Positions 1-4,974 of a DNA stretch of 5,336 nucleotides are shown one piece after another (the stretch's first letter is position 1; each line of letters begins with the position of its first letter). The DNA is from Alphaproteobacteria bacterium (lineage in GTDB: Bacteria; Pseudomonadota; Alphaproteobacteria; UBA828): contig JAPYQV010000233.1 in assembly GCA_029937205.1 (NCBI GenBank), forward strand, positions 1 to 5,336, written 5' to 3'. The notes beneath the pieces are model-generated. The model was not told the origin of the DNA, did no database searches, and was given only the letters and a program-made list of their open reading frames with translations. Position numbers and translations under genes: made by a program.

Positions 1-1081
1 GATTGTAGAGCCCCTTGGTCTGATAGACATGGCCGCCATTATAGAGATTGTTCGTCGCTCCCTCGATCGCCACGGCGTTCCAGATCGGCACGCCGCGCCG
101 GTGATAGGGGATCGAGACGCTCTCGACCTCGGCGCCGAGCGATTTCAGCCGATCCGCCGCCTCGCGCACCGCACTATCCACTTCGCGGGTCGAGACGCCC
201 TCATGGCCGAAACTCTCTTCGACCACGGCGACTCTCAGCCCCTTGGCGCCGTTCTCAAGCGCCGCCATGTAATCCTGCGGTTCGACCGTGCTCGGCTGGC
301 GCGGATCGATGCAGGTATCATCTTCCCCGGCGAGCACGGAAAGCATCAGCGCCGTGTCGGCAACGGTTTTCGTCATCGGGCCGATATGGTCGATGGAGAG
401 ATCGAAGCCGACAATGCCGGTATAGGGTATCAGGCCATGGCTCGGTTTCAGCCCGACAATGCCGGACCAGGCGGCGGGAATGCGGACCGAGCCGCCCTGA
501 TCGCCGCCGAGCGCCAGATCGACCAGGCCTTCCGAGACGCCGATTGCCGAGCCACTCGACGAGCCGCCCGGATGATGGTTGGGGTTGATCGGGTTCTTGG
601 CCGGGCCGTAGCCGCTGGTGTGGCCGGTGCCGGCGAAGCCGAAATCATCGGTCGAGAGAATATGGGTGATATGACCGCCGGCGTCCAATAGGCGCATGAC
701 CACGGTGGCATCGCCGTCCGGCGTGTAATCCCAGAGCAGGCGTGAGGCGCAGGTCATGGGAATGCCGGCGATGCTGATGGTGTCCTTAAGGCCGATTGAT
801 TTGCCGGCGAGCGCGCTGCCGCCCGCATTGACCGCCTTGACGCTGCACAGCCGGACAATGCCGTTGAGCGGATCGTCCTCGGGCTCGGGCCGCGCGCCAA
901 CCTGGCGGTGGGCATCATAAAGCGGGCGCACGGGGTCGGGAATTTGATCCAGCACGTCATAGGAGTCCATGACACCGCAGACCACGTCGTAATAGGTCTC
1001 GAGCTCGGCTTCGGTCAGATGCAGGTGGTGGCGCTCGCTGATATCCTTCAAATTTTCTCGCGACGGGCGGCGTATGGTCAT
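1..1081 (-). CDS. Amidase-signature hydrolase, nitrile-hydratase-associated amidase type; C-terminus cut by window edge
   Basis: Hydrolyses a carboxamide to the acid plus ammonia, probably in the cytoplasm since no signal peptide is seen. The frame is open from the ATG at 1081 to the left edge: 360 residues of a protein that is usually about 500-520. The amidase-signature triad is complete. K99 lies in GLKDTISIAG, cis-Ser S174 is the first Ser of GGSSSGSA (172-179), and nucleophile S198 lies in GGDQGGSVRIPAA. The 24-residue spacing of the two Ser is the family's usual one. An N-terminal helical part with SYDVLDQ (40-46), plus GLIPYTG and IDHIGPMTKT, recalls the enantioselective Rhodococcus amidases that partner nitrile hydratase (from memory, not searched). 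The usual Gly-Lys near residue 142 is missing (GGHITHILSTDD). A Shine-Dalgarno AGGGGAG at 1091-1097 supports the start. It lies 22 bases after the dehydrogenase stop, so the two are probably co-transcribed. The substrate is unknown. Family assignment is very sure; the subfamily is moderately sure. Confidence 0.95.
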   Translation of the reverse strand, partial: MTIRRPSRENLKDISERHHLHLTEAELETYYDVVCGVMDSYDVLDQIPDPVRPLYDAHRQVGARPEPEDDPLNGIVRLCSVKAVNAGGSALAGKSIGLKDTISIAGIPMTCASRLLWDYTPDGDATVVMRLLDAGGHITHILSTDDFGFAGTGHTSGYGPAKNPINPNHHPGGSSSGSAIGVSEGLVDLALGGDQGGSVRIPAAWSGIVGLKPSHGLIPYTGIVGFDLSIDHIGPMTKTVADTALMLSVLAGEDDTCIDPRQPSTVEPQDYMAALENGAKGLRVAVVEESFGHEGVSTREVDSAVREAADRLKSLGAEVESVSIPYHRRGVPIWNAVAIEGATNNLYNGGHVYQTKGLYN

Positions 1082-1103
1082 GTCCCCACTCTCCCCTTGA
1101 TGT

Positions 1104-2135
1104 TTAAGGCAGCAATACCATTTTGCCGAAGAATTTACGGTTGGCGGTCAATTCCGCTGCCTCGCTCGCTTTCTCCAGCGGCATGGTGGCGTAGATCGTC
1201 GGCTTGAGCTTGCCCTCCGCCAAGAGGCTCAGCACCTCGGCGGTTTCAAACAGACTGGCCAGCGCGCTGCCCTGAAAGCGCACATGCTTGCGGAACAGGC
1301 TGACCACATCCACTTCCACGGTCTCGCCCGCATGACAGCCGCAGGTGATGACCGAACCCGCCTTGGCCACCGCCTCAAGGCTTTTTTGCAAAACCGCGCC
1401 GCCGACTGATTCGATCACCAGATCCGGCCCCTTGCCGCCGGTCAGGCGCATTGCCTCCTCGGCCAAATCCTGGGTGTTGTAATTGATCACCCCGCTCGCG
1501 CCCAATTCCTTGGCCCGTTCCAGTTTTTCGTCCGAGCCGGCGGAAGCGATGATGTTGGCGCCGTGCAACTTGGCGATCTGGATGGCCGAACTGCCGACAC
1601 CGCTGCCCGCCGCGTTGACCAGCACGTCTTGACCAGCGTGAATTTGGCCGAGGGTTACCGCCATGTGCCAGGCGGTGGCGAAACAAAGATGGCCGGCCGC
1701 CGCGGTTTCGAAACCAAGCGCATCCGGCATGGCGACAAGCTGGTTCTCTTTGACGCAGGTGTATTCGGCATAGGTGCCCCACATGAAGAGGCCGAGGGCG
1801 CCGTTGGGCGCCTCGCAGAGATTCTCCCGTCCCGTGCGGCACATGCGGCAAGTGCCGCAGGACGCGATAATCGAGATACTGACCCGGTCGCCCACTTTGA
1901 CACTGGTGACACCTTCACCAATCTCGGCCACCTCGCCGGCCCCTTCGATGCCCGGCACATGGGGCACAGGTGTCGGAAAGCCGGCGATCCCTTCGCGAAT
2001 ATCGTGATCGAGATGATTGACGCCGGCGGCGCGAATGCGCACCCCGACCTCGCCCGGCCCGGCCGTTGGTGTATCGACCTCTTCATAGAGCAGCTTTTCC
2101 GGGCCGCCGGTTTCGCGAATGATGACCGCTTTCAT
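1104..2135 (-). CDS. MDR-superfamily zinc-binding dehydrogenase (alcohol dehydrogenase / quinone oxidoreductase-like)
   Basis: A 343-residue cytoplasmic NAD(P)H-dependent oxidoreductase, full length for the medium-chain dehydrogenase family. An N-terminal GroES-like catalytic domain (about 1-150) is followed by a Rossmann domain with the nucleotide loop AAGSGVGSSA (175-184). Next comes a typical IASAGSDEKLERAKELGA stretch after the second strand. The structural-zinc lobe is intact: C93, C96, C99 and C107 in the C-x2-C-x2-C-x7-C pattern. The catalytic-zinc site looks degenerate. The usual Cys is N40 (GVNHLDHD) and the usual His of the GHE motif is I63 (PGIEGAG). That pattern is common in quinone-oxidoreductase-like members, so the enzyme may reduce an enone or quinone rather than oxidise an alcohol; this is inference. 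The ATG at 2135 sits on the family's N-terminus (MKAVIIRETGGPE) behind a GGGAGAGAG-like Shine-Dalgarno sequence. It is first in a unit with the amidase and divergent from the Gfo/Idh gene. Confidence 0.95.
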   Translation of the reverse strand: MKAVIIRETGGPEKLLYEEVDTPTAGPGEVGVRIRAAGVNHLDHDIREGIAGFPTPVPHVPGIEGAGEVAEIGEGVTSVKVGDRVSISIIASCGTCRMCRTGRENLCEAPNGALGLFMWGTYAEYTCVKENQLVAMPDALGFETAAAGHLCFATAWHMAVTLGQIHAGQDVLVNAAGSGVGSSAIQIAKLHGANIIASAGSDEKLERAKELGASGVINYNTQDLAEEAMRLTGGKGPDLVIESVGGAVLQKSLEAVAKAGSVITCGCHAGETVEVDVVSLFRKHVRFQGSALASLFETAEVLSLLAEGKLKPTIYATMPLEKASEAAELTANRKFFGKMVLLP

Positions 2136-2170
2136 GTCTCTCTCCCAATCGTTTCTTTGTCGAGCGAGCC

Positions 2171-2176
2171 ATCATA
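2171..2176 (-). promoter_or_regulatory. Possible -10 element for the dehydrogenase-amidase unit
   Basis: The minus strand reads TATGAT here, one mismatch from TATAAT, 35 bases upstream of the dehydrogenase ATG. No good -35 hexamer is found at 16-18 bases spacing; that place is taken by the CRP-like palindrome. The assignment rests on one hexamer and on the position, so it is tentative. Confidence 0.3.
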
Positions 2177-2187
2177 GCCATTCCCGC

Positions 2188-2205
2188 CTGTGCCGCCAGT
2201 CACAG
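2188..2205. promoter_or_regulatory. CRP/FNR-type palindromic operator between divergent genes
   Basis: The sequence CTGTGCCGCCAGTCACAG has perfect 5-base inverted arms (CTGTG/CACAG) around an 8-base spacer. Read as TGTGC-N6-TCACA it matches the classic CRP half-site pattern TGTGA-N6-TCACA at nine of ten positions. A further TGTG at 2209-2212 makes an overlapping inverted repeat, CACA-GCCT-TGTG. The centre (2196.5) lies about midway between the two outward-facing -10-like hexamers, where both -35 elements would be. A bound dimer would therefore more likely repress than act at the usual -41.5 activation position. Which CRP/FNR-family protein binds, if any, cannot be told. Confidence 0.5.
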
Positions 2206-2214
2206 CCTTGTGCG

Positions 2215-2220
2215 GATAAT
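2215..2220 (+). promoter_or_regulatory. Possible -10 element for the Gfo/Idh gene
   Basis: GATAAT, one mismatch from TATAAT, lies 60 bases before the chosen start. Its -35 position falls inside the CRP-like palindrome and is not a recognisable hexamer. Transcription from it would begin near 2227. An in-frame ATG happens to sit there, so a leaderless form with 18 extra residues cannot be wholly excluded. Confidence 0.3.
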
Positions 2221-2236
2221 TTTGCCATGCCGGTTT

Positions 2237-2268
2237 ATTTGTTATGGTCCGGCGCTGATTCGTTATGG
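2237..2268 (+). repeat. Direct repeat of 11 bases, 21-base period, next to the ribosome binding site
   Basis: ATTTGTTATGG (2237-2247) recurs as ATTCGTTATGG (2258-2268), ten of eleven bases identical. The copies are offset by exactly 21 bases, about two helical turns, so both would lie on one face of the DNA. The second copy runs into the GGGAG Shine-Dalgarno site of the Gfo/Idh gene. It could be a tandem operator, or chance in an AT-richer leader. Confidence 0.4.
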
Positions 2269-2271
2269 GAG
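2267..2271 (+). promoter_or_regulatory. Shine-Dalgarno site fixing the Gfo/Idh start
   Basis: GGGAG with a 9-base spacer precedes the ATG at 2281. The frame is open back to an ATG at 2119, but the 54 extra residues would overlap the divergent dehydrogenase start and look nothing like a Gfo/Idh N-terminus. This site plus the start of the Rossmann strand decides for 2281. Confidence 0.7.
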
Positions 2272-2280
2272 CCAAATTCT

Positions 2281-3294
2281 ATGTTACGTGCCGCTGCCAT
2301 CGGCCTCGGCTGGTGGGCCGACGAGCTGACCCAGGCCGTCCAGGGAAAATCGGAGAAGATCCGTGTCACCGCCTGCTATTCGCGTGCGGCGGAGAATCGC
2401 GCGCGTTTTTGCGAACGTTACGGAACGATGGCGCATGAGACCTATGCGGCCGTGCTGGCGGATAGGGATATCGATGCCGTTCTCCTATGCACGCCCCATT
2501 CGCTTCATGCCGAGCAGGTCGAGCAAGCGGCGCGGGCCGGAAAGCAGGTGTTTGTCGAAAAGCCGTTTACGCTGACGGAAGAGAGTGGGCGGGCCGCCGC
2601 CGCGGCCTGTGCCGAAGCGGGCCGGGTGTTGGCGGTCGGGCAGAATCGCCGCTTTGCCGCCGCCACTCAGGAAATCAGCCGCATGCTTGCCGCCGGCGAG
2701 TTCGGCACGCCGCTTCATTGCGAAGCCAATTTCTCCAACCCCCGCCCGCTCACCTATAGCCCGGATGGCTGGCGTGCCAAGCGCACCGAGAGCCCAGGCG
2801 GTGGCATCGCCGGCATGGGCGTGCACATGATCGACGCCATGACGTATTTTCTCGGCCCCGTCACCCGCGTGCAAGCCCAGGCCAAACGCCTCGCGGTGCC
2901 GGTCGATCTCGATGACACCACGTCGGCACTGTTCGAGTTCGAGTCCGGCGCGACCGGCTATCTCGGCACGTTTACCGCTTGCCCGCAGACGGTCTTCTAT
3001 AACCTCTACGGCACCGGCGCCAACGCCTTTGCCCAGCCGGACGCCAATCGCCTGACCGTACACCGGGCGAACGAAGAGCCGGCGGAGGTCGCGCTGACAC
3101 CGGTCGATACCCTGTTGGCGGAGCTCGAGGAATTTGCCGATGCCTGCGCCGGCGGCGCGAATTTTCGTGTCCGTCCGGCCGAGGCGATCCATACGGTGGC
3201 CGTCATGCAGGCCATGGTCGCCTCAGCGGAAAGTGGCGCGGCAATCACGCTCGACAACGCCGCGCCGGCGGAAAATTCAGCCCATGCTTCTTAA
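2281..3294 (+). CDS. Gfo/Idh/MocA-family NAD(P)-dependent oxidoreductase
   Basis: A 337-residue cytoplasmic oxidoreductase of the glucose-fructose oxidoreductase / inositol dehydrogenase family, normal length. The N-terminal Rossmann fold begins RAAAIGLGWWA, where the third Gly of GxGxxG is Ala. It continues through ACYSR, DAVLLCTPHSLHAEQ (65-79) and the hallmark EKP (E93-K94-P95; K94 is the catalytic Lys). The C-terminal alpha/beta domain carries GGGIAGMGVHMID (173-185) with catalytic H182. In inositol dehydrogenase the triad Asp lies four residues before this His; here that position is G178, so the triad appears incomplete. The substrate is unknown: sugar, cyclitol, amino-sugar or an aromatic cis-diol are all possible. 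The start is set by MLRAAAIGLG at the first Rossmann strand and the GGGAG site upstream. It diverges from the dehydrogenase-amidase unit across a palindromic control region, and its last 11 bases overlap a small membrane-protein gene. Confidence 0.92.
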   Translation: MLRAAAIGLGWWADELTQAVQGKSEKIRVTACYSRAAENRARFCERYGTMAHETYAAVLADRDIDAVLLCTPHSLHAEQVEQAARAGKQVFVEKPFTLTEESGRAAAAACAEAGRVLAVGQNRRFAAATQEISRMLAAGEFGTPLHCEANFSNPRPLTYSPDGWRAKRTESPGGGIAGMGVHMIDAMTYFLGPVTRVQAQAKRLAVPVDLDDTTSALFEFESGATGYLGTFTACPQTVFYNLYGTGANAFAQPDANRLTVHRANEEPAEVALTPVDTLLAELEEFADACAGGANFRVRPAEAIHTVAVMQAMVASAESGAAITLDNAAPAENSAHAS

Positions 3295-3448
3295 AGCACT
3301 CATCATTCTCGGCGGCCTGGCGATTGTCGGCGCCATGATTTACGACCGTTTCACCGGTAAGAAGATGGCCCGCAAGATCATCTGGCCGCTGGCCGGCGGT
3401 GTCGCGGCGATCATCATCGCCATCATCGTGCGCGGATTCTTGCGCTAA
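3284..3448 (+). CDS. Small two-helix membrane protein, unknown function
   Basis: A 54-residue protein I do not recognise. Two hydrophobic stretches (about 2-20, rich in Leu/Ile/Gly/Ala, and about 32-49, WPLAGGVAAIIIAIIV) flank a basic loop, DRFTGKKMARK (21-31). This predicts a membrane hairpin with the loop probably in the cytoplasm by the positive-inside rule. The ATG overlaps the end of the Gfo/Idh gene by 11 bases in another frame, which suggests translational coupling. A weak GGCGGA lies upstream. The hydrophobic pattern begins right at this ATG and ends at the stop, which argues for a real gene. An earlier in-frame ATG at 3134 would only add residues translated out of frame from the oxidoreductase. 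No function should be inferred from the neighbours. Confidence 0.72.
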   Translation: MLLKALIILGGLAIVGAMIYDRFTGKKMARKIIWPLAGGVAAIIIAIIVRGFLR

Positions 3449-3467
3449 CGCCAATTCGCTGAAATCC

Positions 3468-3496
3468 TTGCCACCCGGCGCCGGCCTCCCTAAATT
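3468..3496 (+). promoter_or_regulatory. Possible promoter giving a near-leaderless Sel1 mRNA
   Basis: TTGCCA (3468-3473, one mismatch from TTGACA) and TAAATT (3491-3496, four of six to TATAAT) are 17 bases apart. Transcription would begin about 3503-3504, at the Sel1 ATG itself. The overlapping TATATT at 3497-3502 fits the -10 consensus better but would need a 23-base spacer. A 10-base palindrome, CCGGCGCCGG, sits in the spacer. Confidence 0.33.
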
Positions 3497-3503
3497 TATA
3501 TTC

Positions 3504-4391
3504 ATGCAGCACACATTCGTTCGCGGCCTGGCGATGGCTATCGGCCTCGGCATTTTTCTATTCTCTCTCGCGCCCGGCCCGGCGCGGGCGGACAACGCTA
3601 TCGGCATGGCGGCGCTCGAAGCCGGTGATTTTAAGCGCGCCCACGCCCTCCTGCTGCCCGAGGCCGAAGCGGGCAATGCCGTTGCCCAGTACGAGATCGG
3701 GCGAATGTACGACCGTGGCCTGGGTGTCGACTTTGATGCGGCGGCTGCCGCCGAATGGTTCCGTGCTGCGGCAGAGCAGGATAACGCCCGCGCGCAGCAT
3801 GCGCTCGGCACCTATTTCGAGGAGGGCAAGGGGGTCCGTCAGGATATGGCGCAGGCCGCCCACTGGTATGGCCGCGCGGCCGCGCTCGGCAATGCCAAAG
3901 CGGCGCGCAATCTCGGCAACCTCTATCTCGAAGGCAATGGCGTCACCCGCGACCTGGTGCGCGCCGCCGATGGCGGCAATTCGAAAGCCTACAAGAATCT
4001 CGGCTATATGTATTATTTCGGCACCGGCGTGGTGCAGGACCTGCAACACGCCGCCGATCTGTTCCGCCTCGGCGCCGCAGACGATCAGGCCAAATCGGAA
4101 TTCGCCCTCGGCTTTCTGCACTATCACGGCGAAGTGGTCGACAGGGATTTGGCCTCCGCCCTCGCCTTGTTCCAGAGCTCCGCCGCAAAAGGCCATGCCG
4201 ACGGGCAGATATTCCTTGGCCGCATGTTGGCTGAAGGGGAAGGCATAGAGCAGGATATGGCCGAAGCGTGGTTCTGGTTCACCCTGGCCGAGGCGCAGGA
4301 GCCACCCACCGCCTCCTACTATTTCGCCAAGTATGCCGGCGCCATCGATACCACCCACAAAGAGGCGGCACGCCTGCGCGTCCGCCTCTAG
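3504..4391 (+). CDS. Secreted Sel1-repeat (SLR/TPR-like) protein
   Basis: A 295-residue protein, probably periplasmic. The signal peptide covers residues 1-29: R7, a hydrophobic core at 8-22, and an ARA cleavage motif before D30. The mature part is an alpha-solenoid of Sel1-like 36-residue repeats starting at N58, N94, N130, N159, Q195 and H231. Typical motifs include AQYEIGRMYDRGLGV and ALGTYFEEGKGV, with W/F-Y/F-xxAA in the second helix. A half-repeat (about 31-57) caps the front, and EAWFWFTLAEAQ plus a charged tail close the end. The third repeat has only 29 residues: the second-helix block matching HWYGRAA in the repeat before is missing. Such proteins generally act as protein-interaction scaffolds in signalling or envelope processes; the partner here is unknown. 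No Shine-Dalgarno site precedes 3504, but only this ATG gives a full signal peptide with a basic N-region. An ATG at 3534 is the alternative. Confidence 0.93.
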   Translation: MQHTFVRGLAMAIGLGIFLFSLAPGPARADNAIGMAALEAGDFKRAHALLLPEAEAGNAVAQYEIGRMYDRGLGVDFDAAAAAEWFRAAAEQDNARAQHALGTYFEEGKGVRQDMAQAAHWYGRAAALGNAKAARNLGNLYLEGNGVTRDLVRAADGGNSKAYKNLGYMYYFGTGVVQDLQHAADLFRLGAADDQAKSEFALGFLHYHGEVVDRDLASALALFQSSAAKGHADGQIFLGRMLAEGEGIEQDMAEAWFWFTLAEAQEPPTASYYFAKYAGAIDTTHKEAARLRVRL

Positions 4392-4420
4392 GTGCCGAAA
4401 AGCTGAGTTTTACCGGCGCC
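4391..4420. terminator. Hairpin between convergent genes, possible bidirectional terminator
   Basis: GGTGCCG (4391-4397) pairs with CGGCGCC (4414-4420) with one G-T wobble. Inside it AAAA (4398-4401) pairs with TTTT (4408-4411) across a two-base AC bulge, leaving the 6-base loop GCTGAG. It fills nearly the whole 31-base gap between the Sel1 and TPR stop codons. The GC-rich stem is followed by no T-run on either strand, so it is not a textbook intrinsic terminator. Confidence 0.45.
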
Positions 4421-4422
4421 GC

Positions 4423-4962
4423 TTAGTCCACCGCTTCGCCGAGCTCCAATAATTTGTCGCGGAACGCGTCATTGTCCAGCGCCATGTCGTAGGCGCGGCG
4501 GTAATCTTCGATGGCGCGGGCGCGCTGGCCGTCCGCCTCGAAGGTGAGGCCACGGTGGAAGTACATCTTGGCGTTGATCGTGCCGAGCGCGATGGCGGCG
4601 TCGAAATCGGCCAGCGCGCGCGCCCAGTCGCCCATCTTGCGGTAGGCGCTGGCGCGGGTTGCCAAAGCAATCCCGACGATGGTGTCGTTGATGGCGCCGC
4701 TCTCGATAGCGAAGGTCAAATCATCCACAGCCGGCTGGTATTGCTCAAGATGATAATGCGCCTGGGCGCGGCTGATATGGACGACGGCAGTTGCCTCGCC
4801 GAACAATTGGCCAGATTCGAGCGCCGCGTTCAGATGTTCGACGGCGGCGGCAAACTCTCCCTTGTTCAGCGCAGTCGAGCCTAAGTTCATCTCATATTTG
4901 CCGTCGGCCAGGGCCGGGAATGCGGCAAACAGACAAACCACAAGGATGCTGAGAAACTTCAC
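4423..4962 (-). CDS. Secreted tetratricopeptide-repeat protein
   Basis: A 179-residue protein with a 19-residue Sec signal peptide (MKFLSILVVCLFAAFPALA, cleaved before D20), so periplasmic or envelope-exposed. The rest is about four TPR units at roughly 22-55, 57-92, 95-130 and 131-164. Each shows the TPR spacing of small and aromatic residues, for example ASAYRKMGDWARALADFDAAI and FHRGLTFEADGQRARAIEDY. No enzymatic domain is present, so a protein-binding role is the family expectation; the partner is unknown. The start is GTG at 4962. The frame is open to an ATG at 5061, but that would lie inside the upstream hydrolase and bury the signal peptide. A GAGGG site at 4970-4974 precedes the GTG, which lies 10 bases past the hydrolase TGA, so translational coupling is likely. 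It converges on the Sel1 gene. Confidence 0.9.
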   Translation of the reverse strand: MKFLSILVVCLFAAFPALADGKYEMNLGSTALNKGEFAAAVEHLNAALESGQLFGEATAVVHISRAQAHYHLEQYQPAVDDLTFAIESGAINDTIVGIALATRASAYRKMGDWARALADFDAAIALGTINAKMYFHRGLTFEADGQRARAIEDYRRAYDMALDNDAFRDKLLELGEAVD

Positions 4963-4969
4963 GCCGCCG

Positions 4970-4974
4970 CCCTC
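4970..4974 (-). promoter_or_regulatory. Shine-Dalgarno site fixing the GTG start of the TPR gene
   Basis: The minus strand reads GAGGG, 7 bases before the GTG at 4962. It overlaps the hydrolase TGA (TGAGGG), so the ribosome that stops there sits on the next gene's binding site. Confidence 0.6.

Noticed and set aside
29..691. Long plus-strand open frame (220 residues) opposite the amidase
   Set aside because: It is a shadow: the opposite strand encodes an amidase with all catalytic motifs, and the frame is open only because of GC-rich third positions. The translation is Arg/Ala/Gly-rich without any domain.
1563..2177. Plus-strand open frame (204 residues) opposite the dehydrogenase
   Set aside because: It is antisense to a complete MDR dehydrogenase, has no recognisable domain, and its codon pattern is explained by the sense gene.
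2119..2280. N-terminal extension of the Gfo/Idh protein from the ATG at 2119
   Set aside because: It would overlap the divergent dehydrogenase start and cover the control region. The residues do not resemble the family, and a good Shine-Dalgarno site precedes 2281.
2485..3192. Minus-strand open frame (235 residues) opposite the Gfo/Idh gene
   Set aside because: Its translation resembles no family and it lies wholly antisense to a gene with clear Rossmann and EKP motifs.
3475..3484. CCGGCGCCGG palindrome before the Sel1 gene as a terminator of the gene upstream
   Set aside because: There is no loop and no following T-run; such short GC palindromes are common by chance in this base composition.
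3600..4300. DNA-level repeat array suggesting CRISPR or tandem duplication
   Set aside because: The periodicity is at protein level (36-residue Sel1 repeats) with diverged codons; there are no identical direct repeats with unique spacers.
3558..4358. Minus-strand open frame (266 residues) opposite the Sel1 gene
   Set aside because: Its Gly/Ile/Ala-rich repetition mirrors the Sel1 repeats on the other strand; it has no independent motif or ribosome binding site.
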